Source: Cecembia lonarensis LW9 | Lineage (GTDB): Bacteria; Bacteroidota; Bacteroidia; Cytophagales; Cyclobacteriaceae | DNA: 38,738 bases | Assembly (NCBI RefSeq): GCF_000298295.1 | Contig: NZ_AMGM01000039.1 | Location: 1 to 38,738 of the forward strand | Direction of reading: 5' to 3' | Shown here: piece by piece, positions 1 to 6,544 of the stretch | Position numbering within the stretch: position 1 is the first letter of the stretch | How the letters are laid out: each line of letters opens with the position of its first letter | Program-made: the position numbers and the translations under genes | Notes under the pieces: generated by a model | The model's database searches: none | What the model was told of the DNA's origin: nothing | Seen by the model: only the letters and a program-made list of their open reading frames with translations

Positions 1-3
1 AGA

Positions 4-38
4 TAGAAGCGAGAGGGGACAAGCGAGAAGCGAGGGAA
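4..38. repeat. Heptamer repeat array at the left window edge
   Basis: Five consecutive 7-base units are in one phase from position 4: TAGAAGC, GAGAGGG, GACAAGC, GAGAAGC, GAGGGAA. On the minus strand the dominant unit reads CTCGCTT, a spelling also present in the array at 1661-1758. The array may continue beyond the window. No coding frame explains it. Confidence 0.6.
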
Positions 39-320
39 TATTTCATTAAACTGTGTCTAAGGTTTAATCTTTCTTTCAGCCTAGTCCCGCCGGGTTAAAA
101 TAACTAAGATAATAGGCTCAAAATTTAGTTTTTTTTGTGTTCCCTCTCCGGGTACAACTCCATGATTTCTCGCTGGACGGAAGTCCATCCGAAAGCTTTT
201 CTTCTCCATGATTTTTCGTTCCGGCTGATCGATAAATAGAGCTGTTTCAACAGTGCTGTTTCTGATGTCCATGCAGCTTTGCTTTTTATAAGTTTTCGCA
301 TGATTCTATGGAGTGCCTCT
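39..320. other. Intergenic stretch without a convincing gene
   Basis: This stretch lies between two heptamer arrays. A 63-codon open frame on the minus strand (81-272) resembles no family I know. It holds an imperfect 15-base direct repeat, CTCCATGATTTCTCG near 159 and CTCCATGATTTTTCG near 205. It also holds a short hairpin, TGGAC-GGAA-GTCCA, near 174-187. It could be a gene remnant or a structured RNA, but nothing supports either strongly. Confidence 0.4.
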
Positions 321-329
321 ACCGGAAAC

Positions 330-476
330 CCTGAACCCTGAACTTTTTAACTCTTAACCCTTAACGCTTAACACTTAACACTCATCACTCAACACTCATC
401 ACTCATCACTCATCACTCAACACTCAACACTCATCACTCATCACTCACCACTGACCACTCACCACTCATCACTTCT
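330..476. repeat. Long degenerate heptamer array (island A)
   Basis: Twenty-one consecutive 7-base units run in a single unbroken phase and end at the stop codon of the aminotransferase gene. The left end has CCTGAAC twice. TTTTTAA, CTCTTAA, CCCTTAA, CGCTTAA and CACTTAA follow, changing mainly in the second base. The rest is a mix of CACTCAT and CACTCAA with a few CACTCAC, one CACTGAC and a final CACTTCT. Neighbouring units usually differ by one or two bases, so the unit drifts along the array while the 7-base period is kept. Seven is not a multiple of three, so this is not a coding repeat. There are no spacers, so it is not a CRISPR. It would lie in the 3' untranslated part of the aminotransferase mRNA. 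Confidence 0.9.
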
Positions 477-1651
477 CATCCAATCGCCTCCAAAATCAAC
501 CCACAGGCCTGTTCGATTTCGACTTCGCTGATGATCAGGGGAGGGGCGATGCGCATGGAGTCGTCACAAAACAGGAACCAATCGGTGATCACGCCCTTTT
601 CTATCGCCCGGTCGATGATGGGTTTCAGGACTTCAAAGGACTCAAATTCCACCGCCATCATCAGGCCTTTGTTGCGGATGCCCTTGATCATGGGATGAAC
701 GAGCAACTTTTTGAACAGGTCGGCTTTGGCTTCCACCTGTTCCAAAAGCTTTTCCTCTTGAATGACCTGTATGGTGGCCAATGAAGCAGCCGCTGAAACC
801 GGATGCCCTCCAAAAGTAGTGATGTGGCCCAGTAAGGGATTGTTTTTGAAGGCACCCATGACCGTTTTGTTGGCAATGAAAGCCCCAATGGGCATTCCAC
901 CGCCCATGCCCTTGGCACAGACCAAAATATCAGGAACTATATCAAAATGCTCAAAAGCCCAGAATTTCCCTGTCCTTCCAAAGCCTGCCTGAATCTCATC
1001 CAAAATCAGCAAAGTGCCGGTTGCATCACAGCGTTTCCTCAAGGCCTGAAAATATTCTTTACAGGCCACCTTTATCCCAGCCTCGCCCTGAATGGTTTCG
1101 ATGATTACTGCGGCTGTGTTTTCCGTGATCTGTTCCAGGTGGGAATAAGCCCCATAGACGATATGATTAACTCCGGGCAATAAAGGCCTGTAAGCCCTTT
1201 TGAAAATTTCATTGCCACCGACGGAAAGCGAGCCATGCGAGGAACCGTGATAGGCATTGATACAGGAAATGATTTCCCTACGGTTGGTAAAGCGCTTGGC
1301 CAGTTTGAGGGCTCCTTCTACTGCTTCTGAACCTGAATTGACCAGGTACACATTATCCAGGTGGGAGGGAAGGGTATCGCAAAGTGCCTTGGCCAATTTT
1401 ACCTGAGGGCTTTGAACATATTCCCCATACACCATGAGGTGTAGGTATTTGTCGAGTTGTTCCTGTATGGCTTCCAAAACCTTGGGATGCCGGTGACCCA
1501 CATTGCTGACGCCAATGCCTGAAATCAGGTCCAGGTATTTTTTACCCTCCGGACCAAACATAAAAACCCCTTCCGCTTTTTCAATTTCTATCATCAGCGG
1601 AAAGTCTGTGGTCTGGGCAAGGTGGGAAAGGAAGAGTTGGCGGTTATTCAT
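476..1651 (-). CDS. PLP-dependent class III aminotransferase (ArgD-like)
   Basis: This is a 391-residue fold-type I, class III aminotransferase. Such enzymes move an amino group from an omega-amine or amino acid to 2-oxoglutarate or pyruvate in the cytosol. Visible marks are the cofactor-phosphate loop NSGSEA near residue 105, the DEIQAGFGRTG motif with Asp218 that contacts the pyridine nitrogen, and the Schiff-base lysine Lys247 in CAKGMGGG. Length and motifs fit acetylornithine or 4-aminobutyrate-type aminotransferases, but no arginine genes are nearby and the substrate cannot be told. It starts at ATG; the same codon is the first in-frame ATG. It is flanked on both sides by heptamer repeat arrays: its stop codon touches island A and its upstream region is island B. 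It therefore appears to be a single-gene transcript. Confidence 0.85.
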   Translation of the reverse strand: MNNRQLFLSHLAQTTDFPLMIEIEKAEGVFMFGPEGKKYLDLISGIGVSNVGHRHPKVLEAIQEQLDKYLHLMVYGEYVQSPQVKLAKALCDTLPSHLDNVYLVNSGSEAVEGALKLAKRFTNRREIISCINAYHGSSHGSLSVGGNEIFKRAYRPLLPGVNHIVYGAYSHLEQITENTAAVIIETIQGEAGIKVACKEYFQALRKRCDATGTLLILDEIQAGFGRTGKFWAFEHFDIVPDILVCAKGMGGGMPIGAFIANKTVMGAFKNNPLLGHITTFGGHPVSAAASLATIQVIQEEKLLEQVEAKADLFKKLLVHPMIKGIRNKGLMMAVEFESFEVLKPIIDRAIEKGVITDWFLFCDDSMRIAPPLIISEVEIEQACGLILEAIG

Positions 1652-1660
1652 TTTTTAGAC

Positions 1661-1758
1661 TGTTAGAAGCGAGAGGTGAGAGGTTAGAAGTTAGAGACAA
1701 GAGATAAGAGACAAGAGACAAGAGACAAGAATCAAGACTTTGTACCAAGTACCAAGTG
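1661..1758. repeat. Degenerate heptamer array (island B, first part)
   Basis: Fourteen 7-base units are in one phase directly upstream of the aminotransferase start. Most end in AGA: TGTTAGA, AGCGAGA, GGTGAGA, GGTTAGA, AGTTAGA, then GACAAGA four times with one GATAAGA. ATCAAGA follows, then a change to CTTTGTA, CCAAGTA, CCAAGTG. On the minus strand these read as CTTGTCT, CTTATCT, CTCACCT and CTCGCTT. Those spellings follow the same CT-N-A/G-N-C/T pattern as the plus strand of island A. Confidence 0.88.
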
Positions 1759-1802
1759 GAGGTATGTTCAATCCGTCACGGCGGACAAGTAGTTCAATGA
1801 AA

Positions 1803-1876
1803 GTGAACTGTTAACCGTTAACCGTTAACCGTTCACCTGTTAACTGTTAACCCGTTAACCGTTAACGTTGAACCCT
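1803..1876. repeat. Degenerate heptamer array (island B, second part)
   Basis: About ten 7-base units are built on GTTAACC. GTGAACT is followed by GTTAACC three times, GTTCACC, TGTTAAC twice and then CCGTTAA twice. The core GTTAAC is itself a palindrome. The phase slips by one or two bases twice, which suggests small indels in an otherwise regular period of seven. The array ends in TTGAACCCT, a link to the GAACCCT spelling used in island A and further right. Confidence 0.8.
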
Positions 1877-2000
1877 CCGAAATACTTCGGAGCAAGCTGA
1901 ACGCTGAACCCTATTTTGTTCAAAAGTTCACACGTTCAAGGTTTTACGAATCTTGTTGTTGTATCCATGAACCCTGAACTCTTGAACCCTGAACAAAGTA
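1875..2000. repeat. Scattered heptamer units and a hairpin (island B, third part)
   Basis: A hairpin, CTCCGAA-ATAC-TTCGGAG, occupies 1875-1892. After it come short runs of related units: CTGAACG and CTGAACC near 1897, CATGAAC and CCTGAAC near 1967, TCTTGAA and CCCTGAA near 1980, and GTACCAA near 1998. The spellings recur from the other arrays but are interrupted by unrelated sequence. This part may be a decayed array. The region 1652-2027 has no gene that I can support. Confidence 0.6.
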
Positions 2001-2027
2001 CCAAGAACGCTTTATTCTATGAGACAC

Positions 2028-2924
2028 TTAGACTTTTCGAAAGCGAAAGAAAATACCTAAGGGCAGTTTTTTATTGTATCGATCTACCAGGTACAACTCC
2101 CCATGTTCGGCGTTGTTTACTTCTTTGAAATTGGAATTGATCAAATTTGCGGCTATGATTGAGCTAAAGCTGAGCGAATACATGTTCAGGATCAGGAAAT
2201 GGTGGTCAGGATCCAACAGCTGTGCACAGAGTTTGAGCATCTCATTGATCTGTTCTTCCAGTATCCATTTTTCCCCATCAGGACCTCTGCCATATGCCGG
2301 AGGGTCCAGGATAATGCCATGATAAGTATTGCCCCGTCGTACTTCCCTGCGGATGAACTTCATCGCGTCATCCACTATCCAGCGGATGCCATCCAAACCA
2401 GAGGATTCCATATTGTGCTTGGACCAGGTAACTACTTGCTTCACTGAATCCAAATGGGTTACCTCGGCACCATGTGCCCTTGCAGCTACTGAGGCTGCCC
2501 CAGTATAAGCAAAAAGGTTCAGGACTTTCGGATTTTTAACTGGAAAATCTTTCAGTGTGTCGGATATATAATCCCAGTTAACGGCTTGTTCAGGGAAAAG
2601 CCCAATGTGTTTGAAAGAAGTCATCGCCAGGTTGAGGCGGAGTTTCAGTCCACCTGGATTTTGATAGCTTACTTGCCAATTGTGGGGTATTTTCTTCGAT
2701 TCCTTCCACTGTCCTTTTTCAGGGTTGTTTTTTTCTTTGGCAAAGTGTGCATGAGCCATCTTTCTCCAATCCTCCTCGCTCATACTCTTGTCCCAAATGG
2801 CCTGAGGTTCTGGGCGGCTAAGCACATATTGGCCAAACCTTTCCAGTTTTTCAAAGCCACCGGTATCAATCAGTTCATAGTCTTCCCAGAATTTTGGGCT
2901 AAGGGATAAAATACTCTCTTTCAT
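2028..2924 (-). CDS. Class I SAM-dependent RNA methyltransferase, RlmI-like
   Basis: This is a 298-residue methyltransferase of the RlmI/RlmK-like family, whose members methylate 23S rRNA using S-adenosylmethionine. The SAM-binding loop is LNLFAYTGAASV near residue 135, followed by an acidic strand end at LD159. The catalytic-type motif DPPAYGRG is at about 207-214, where the family has DPP-F/Y. An N-terminal PUA domain, as in E. coli RlmI, is not evident; the N-terminal 90 residues are a short family-specific domain. The ATG is only four bases downstream of a perfect TAnnTTTG box, suggesting a leaderless or nearly leaderless mRNA. It is divergent from the secreted-protein gene at 3014. The exact modified base is not predictable. 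Confidence 0.8.
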   Translation of the reverse strand: MKESILSLSPKFWEDYELIDTGGFEKLERFGQYVLSRPEPQAIWDKSMSEEDWRKMAHAHFAKEKNNPEKGQWKESKKIPHNWQVSYQNPGGLKLRLNLAMTSFKHIGLFPEQAVNWDYISDTLKDFPVKNPKVLNLFAYTGAASVAARAHGAEVTHLDSVKQVVTWSKHNMESSGLDGIRWIVDDAMKFIRREVRRGNTYHGIILDPPAYGRGPDGEKWILEEQINEMLKLCAQLLDPDHHFLILNMYSLSFSSIIAANLINSNFKEVNNAEHGELYLVDRYNKKLPLGIFFRFRKV

Positions 2925-2928
2925 CCTA

Positions 2929-2936
2929 CAAAATTA
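2929..2936 (-). promoter_or_regulatory. Bacteroidota -7 box (TAATTTTG) of the RlmI-like gene
   Basis: On the minus strand TAATTTTG matches the TAnnTTTG -7 consensus exactly and is followed by TAGG and then the ATG. With initiation about six bases after the box, the transcript would begin at or next to the start codon. No convincing TTG -33 element is at the usual distance. Confidence 0.5.
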
Positions 2937-2945
2937 ATGGAATAA

Positions 2946-2972
2946 TTGAATGGGATCGGCATTTTACTTTTG
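2946..2972 (+). promoter_or_regulatory. Bacteroidota-type promoter of the secreted-protein gene
   Basis: TTG at 2946-2948 and TACTTTTG at 2965-2972 are separated by 16 bases, slightly short of the usual spacing. The -7 box is a perfect TAnnTTTG match, and the gene starts about 40 bases downstream at 3014. Confidence 0.5.
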
Positions 2973-3013
2973 GCAATGATTTCCTACTTTTATGATAATA
3001 AATAAAAAAGCAC

Positions 3014-3721
3014 ATGAGTAGGATGATGATCAAGGGATTAGGTGTTTTGATAACAGTTTTTCTAAGCGTAAGTACCGCATGGTCGCAGGCAGTAACGACC
3101 ATGCAGAGAACCAATGTCCCTGGAAATGCAAACAGTGACCTGGACTATGGAAGGGCCTTTAGGTTCAATGTAAAAAGCGATGGGGTTAAAGGGACACCAT
3201 TTTTATTTGAAGAACCTAAATCTGCCACTATAGCCCTTTCAGGGGGCAAGGTGTATGATGATATTCCGTTTAATATCTATCCGGAAAATGAGGAAGTGTT
3301 TATTCAAACGGGTGGAGATGATTCTGACCCTTTGATTTTAAAAAACTGGGAATGGCTCAAAACTATAGAAGAGCAGCCCCAGCTTTTTCGTTTGGAATAC
3401 CTGGAAGGCAAGCAACGGATTGTGGAAGTTCTTTATGAAAAGGATAGGGATAAATATGTTGCCCTCCATAGCAAACACCTGGTGAAGCCTACTACCCTGA
3501 AGGATGGTTATACAGGACCGCAATATGATGTATTCAAAACCAACATCAGGTACTTTAAAATCAATGGATTGAAAAGTACCGAAATTAAGACCAATAACTC
3601 CGGAATTAAGGAATTGGCACAAGGGCAATTTTCACAGGTGAGGGCTTTTATGAAAGCTGAAAAACTCAAGCCTGAGCAGACAGCTGACATGAAGCGTATT
3701 TTGGAATTTCTTTTTGATTAG
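3014..3721 (+). CDS. Secreted protein of unknown function
   Basis: A 235-residue protein I do not recognise. Residues 1-25 form a Sec-type signal peptide: MSRMMIKG, a hydrophobic core GVLITVFLSVSTAW, then SQA as a likely cleavage site. There is no lipobox cysteine, so it should be released to the periplasm or beyond. The mature part is soluble and mixed in charge, with no cysteines or repeats. Several Met codons near the start (1, 4, 5) leave the exact start open. The gene ends head-on with the SDR gene: the two stop codons overlap by four bases at 3718-3721, so there is no room for a terminator between them. A Bacteroidota-type promoter lies just upstream. Confidence 0.7.
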   Translation: MSRMMIKGLGVLITVFLSVSTAWSQAVTTMQRTNVPGNANSDLDYGRAFRFNVKSDGVKGTPFLFEEPKSATIALSGGKVYDDIPFNIYPENEEVFIQTGGDDSDPLILKNWEWLKTIEEQPQLFRLEYLEGKQRIVEVLYEKDRDKYVALHSKHLVKPTTLKDGYTGPQYDVFKTNIRYFKINGLKSTEIKTNNSGIKELAQGQFSQVRAFMKAEKLKPEQTADMKRILEFLFD

Positions 3722-4554
3722 GACATCCATGGAGTGGAGTGCTCCAAGCTTATCTCCCAAAGTTTATCCCGATACTTTTGTGATCTGGCTTCCCTAGAAG
3801 GAACAGATGGCTTGGAATTTTTATAGTAATAGCCATTTTGGTTGTCTGGAAGTTGGGTTTTGGCCAAGAAAATACTGGTTCTTGCACCTTGATTGGCATC
3901 TATCATAAAAGGAGTGGCCAGTTTCCAGAAGAGTTTGAAGATGCCATTGGCCTCTTTGCCGAAATTGGTTTTGACGACTCCAGGATGCAGGGCATAGGAT
4001 TTCAGGCCCTGATCTCCGAACTTCTCCTTCAAGGATTTGGAAAAAAGGATGTTGAAAAGCTTTACATTGGCATAGGCATTGAAGGCGCTGTAATTGTTTT
4101 TTTCAAATTGTAGGTCATCAAAATGGACTTTAGCTGCACGGTGGGCTTCAGAACTCACATTAATGACCTTTGGATTTGCTGATTCCAGCAGTTGTGGTAA
4201 CAATAAATTAGTCAGTAAAAAATGTCCCAAATGATTGGCTGAAAAACTCAGCTCAAAGCCGTCTTTGGTTTTTTCGTATTGGGAGAATATTCCCCCTGCG
4301 TTATTGATCAGCACATCGATGGAATCGGTGCTTTCCTGAATTTTTTCCGATGCTGTTTTTACGGTTTCCAGGTCTGCCAGGTCCATAGGTATGAACTGAA
4401 CTTTTTCCTGATATTCTGGGCGGAGTTTCTTTATTTCCAAGTTGGCTTTTTCGGCATTTCTGGCTAGAAAATATACTTTTTCACATACAGGGACCAATTC
4501 TTGGAAGGTAATTGCCCCAATGCCGGAAGTGGGGCCAGTGATTGCTAATTTCAT
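3718..4554 (-). CDS. Short-chain dehydrogenase/reductase (SDR) family oxidoreductase
   Basis: A 278-residue classical-to-extended SDR of the retinol-dehydrogenase/WW-oxidoreductase-like type, an NAD(P)-dependent alcohol or ketone oxidoreductase of unknown substrate. The cofactor motif TGPTSGIGA is at residues 7-15, the INNAGG motif near 81, the catalytic serine region NVSSEAHR near 135, and the catalytic YANVK (YxxxK) near 160. The open frame extends 37 codons upstream, but those codons are low-complexity and precede the canonical MKLAITG start, so I place the start at 4554. A 26-bp perfect palindrome sits 22 bases upstream of this ATG and is probably its operator. It is convergent with the secreted-protein gene and divergent from the glsA-like gene. 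Confidence 0.85.
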   Translation of the reverse strand: MKLAITGPTSGIGAITFQELVPVCEKVYFLARNAEKANLEIKKLRPEYQEKVQFIPMDLADLETVKTASEKIQESTDSIDVLINNAGGIFSQYEKTKDGFELSFSANHLGHFLLTNLLLPQLLESANPKVINVSSEAHRAAKVHFDDLQFEKNNYSAFNAYANVKLFNILFSKSLKEKFGDQGLKSYALHPGVVKTNFGKEANGIFKLFWKLATPFMIDANQGARTSIFLAKTQLPDNQNGYYYKNSKPSVPSREARSQKYRDKLWEISLEHSTPWMS

Positions 4555-4575
4555 ATTGTCATACCATTTGAAAAT

Positions 4576-4601
4576 AAACCAAATCAGCACTGATTTGGTT
4601 T
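4576..4601 (-). promoter_or_regulatory. 26-bp inverted repeat upstream of the SDR gene
   Basis: AAACCAAATCAG and CTGATTTGGTTT form perfect 12-base arms around a 2-base centre (CA). The repeat lies in the 209-bp divergent region between the SDR gene and the glsA-like gene, 21 bases before the SDR start. Half-site-like copies follow (GAATCAGG, AACCAACC at 4602-4623). The size and symmetry fit a dimeric repressor operator such as a TetR/MarR-type site. No U tract follows on the minus strand, so a terminator is less likely. Confidence 0.6.
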
Positions 4602-4763
4602 GAATCAGGCTTGGAACCAACCAAATTTTTAACAAGGAATTGCCAAAAAATTGTAATTTTAGCATCGGATTATTTTAAAAATCACCCGAAACAGAAACTT
4701 ATGAAGAGTATATCTGTTTGTTTGATGTTGTGAATCAATTGATTAAAGGAAACCTCAGGAGAT

Positions 4764-5579
4764 TTGGAAAGCAAGAAACCGTTTATTGATATTGAGCAGG
4801 TGCTTAAAAATAAAAATGCCAGTTTGCACAGATGGCTTCCTGGGTTTGCACTGCGCTATATCAAACGCATTGTGCATGAGAAGGACATCAACGCGGTGAT
4901 GGCCAATATTGGACATTTGCAGGGCATGGAATTTGTCAATGCGCTTATCGGAGAGTTTGGAGTGGAGGTAACTTTGACAGGAGCTGAAAATATACCTTTG
5001 GAAGAACCGGTCATTTTTGCATCAAACCATCCTTTAGGAGGTATGGATGGGGTTGCTTTCATGTATGCTTTGGGAAAATACAGAACAGATATCCGTTTTT
5101 TGGTCAACGACATACTTACCAATATCAAGAATTTTGAACCTATGTTTGTTCCGGTTAATAAGCATGGGGCCAATAGTAGGGAAGTTTCTAAATTGATAGA
5201 AGAAACTTATGCTGGAGAGCATGCAGTCCTGGTTTTCCCAGCTGGATTGGTTTCCCGCAAACAGCCTGGCGGTATCAAGGATCTCGAGTGGAAAAAAAGT
5301 TTTATTTCGAAAGCCAAGCGGTATAAAAAGAATGTGGTACCTGTGTATATTGAAGGCAGGAATTCAAACTTTTTTTATAACATGGCCAATCTGCGAAAAA
5401 AACTGGGTATTAAAGCTAACCTGGAAATGTTTTACCTGGCGGATGAGATGTTTGCCCAAAAAGGGAAAAAAGTTGTTATTCATATAGGAAAACCCATTTC
5501 TTACCAGTATTTTGATCAATCCAAAACTGAAGCTGAGTGGGCTAAGGAGGTCAAAGAGATAGTATATCAAATGGCCTAA
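4764..5579 (+). CDS. glsA: GlsA/OlsA-like lysolipid O-acyltransferase
   Basis: A 271-residue PlsC-fold acyltransferase. In the Bacteroides GlsB/GlsA pair, the GlsA-type protein adds the second, ester-linked acyl chain to an N-acyl amino acid, giving a phosphorus-free membrane aminolipid. The acyltransferase motif is SNHPLGGMDG at residues 87-96, with His89 and Asp95 (HX5D instead of the common HX4D). The second motif region VFPAGLVSRK is near 155. The frame is closed upstream by a TGA at 4740-4742, and the only initiation codon near the conserved N-terminus (IDIEQVL) is the TTG at 4764, so a TTG start is likely. The GlsB-like gene follows after 11 bases. The amino acid carried (glycine, ornithine, serine) is not predictable here. 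Confidence 0.75.
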   Translation: MESKKPFIDIEQVLKNKNASLHRWLPGFALRYIKRIVHEKDINAVMANIGHLQGMEFVNALIGEFGVEVTLTGAENIPLEEPVIFASNHPLGGMDGVAFMYALGKYRTDIRFLVNDILTNIKNFEPMFVPVNKHGANSREVSKLIEETYAGEHAVLVFPAGLVSRKQPGGIKDLEWKKSFISKAKRYKKNVVPVYIEGRNSNFFYNMANLRKKLGIKANLEMFYLADEMFAQKGKKVVIHIGKPISYQYFDQSKTEAEWAKEVKEIVYQMA

Positions 5580-5590
5580 AAATTTTAATT

Positions 5591-6544
5591 ATGCAAGCAA
5601 TAATACCTGCTATTGATCGTGAATTATTGAAAAGTGAGCTGACTTCTGAGCGGTTCCTTAGGTATACTAATAATGGTAACAATCATATTTATTTGGTGGA
5701 TTATCACAGTGCACCCCATGTGGTTAAGGAAATTGGCAGGCTCAGAGAATTGACTTTTAGGGCAGCAGGCGGTGGGACAGGAATGGCTTTGGATTTGGAT
5801 GAGAACGATACCCATGAAAATTGTTATCAACAACTCATTACCTGGAATCCGGAGGATGAGGAAATTGTGGCCGGATACCGTTTGATCAAATGCAGAGAAG
5901 CAGGTTTGGATATACATGGAAATATCAACCTATCTACGGCACACCTTTTTTCTTTTTCAGAAAAATTCATTCAAGATTACATTCCACATACCATCGAATT
6001 GGGCAGGTCTTTTGTCCAACCCATGTATCAGCCCAGTGTCAATAATAGGAAAGGCCTGTTTTCTTTGGATAATTTGTGGGATGGCTTAGGGGCTGTGGTA
6101 ATGCTTAACAGGGACATCAAATATCTTTTTGGAAAAGTCACCATGTATCCGCACTTCAACAGAGAAGGCAGGGACTTGCTGTTATATTTTATGCACCATT
6201 ATTTTCCGGATAAGGAAGCATTGGTAAGACCGCTACCACACTTGGTTTTGAGCTATGAGTCTGATCCTAAAGGGTTTGAAGGGGTTTTTGATGGGTTGGA
6301 TTATAAAGAAGGTTATAAATTGTTGAATTCAAGAATCAGGGCCTTGGGTGAAAATATCCCACCTTTGATCAATACCTACATGAACCTTTCTCCAACCATG
6401 AAAACTTTTGGGACTGCCCTCAATGATGAATTTGGCGCAGTAGAGGAAACAGGAATTCTTATCACGCTCAAAGATATATACGAAAGTAAAAAGCAAAGGC
6501 ATCTGGAAACCTTTGAAAGAGATAAGGTGTTTGGTAGCAGATGA
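5591..6544 (+). CDS. glsB: GlsB/OlsB-like amino acid N-acyltransferase (GNAT fold)
   Basis: A 317-residue GNAT-family protein of the OlsB/GlsB type. It is expected to transfer a 3-hydroxyacyl chain from acyl carrier protein to the amino group of an amino acid, the first step of glycine or ornithine lipid synthesis. Visible marks are RLRELTFRAAGGGTG near residue 50, typical of this family, and EEIVAGYRL near 98, matching the GNAT core strand. It lies 11 bases after the GlsA-like gene and its stop overlaps the next start (ATGA at 6541-6544), so the three genes form an operon. The order here is O-acyltransferase first. Assignment rests on family resemblance and on the pairing of the two acyltransferases. 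Confidence 0.75.
   Translation: MQAIIPAIDRELLKSELTSERFLRYTNNGNNHIYLVDYHSAPHVVKEIGRLRELTFRAAGGGTGMALDLDENDTHENCYQQLITWNPEDEEIVAGYRLIKCREAGLDIHGNINLSTAHLFSFSEKFIQDYIPHTIELGRSFVQPMYQPSVNNRKGLFSLDNLWDGLGAVVMLNRDIKYLFGKVTMYPHFNREGRDLLLYFMHHYFPDKEALVRPLPHLVLSYESDPKGFEGVFDGLDYKEGYKLLNSRIRALGENIPPLINTYMNLSPTMKTFGTALNDEFGAVEETGILITLKDIYESKKQRHLETFERDKVFGSR

Noticed and set aside
81-272. 63-codon open frame on the minus strand near the left edge
   Set aside because: No recognisable family, no signal peptide, no clear promoter; it lies in repeat-bounded intergenic DNA and covers a direct repeat and a hairpin.
330-476. CRISPR array
   Set aside because: The units are seven bases, contiguous, without spacers, and there are no cas genes.
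330-476. Protein-coding repeat
   Set aside because: A period of seven is not a multiple of three and every frame soon meets a stop.
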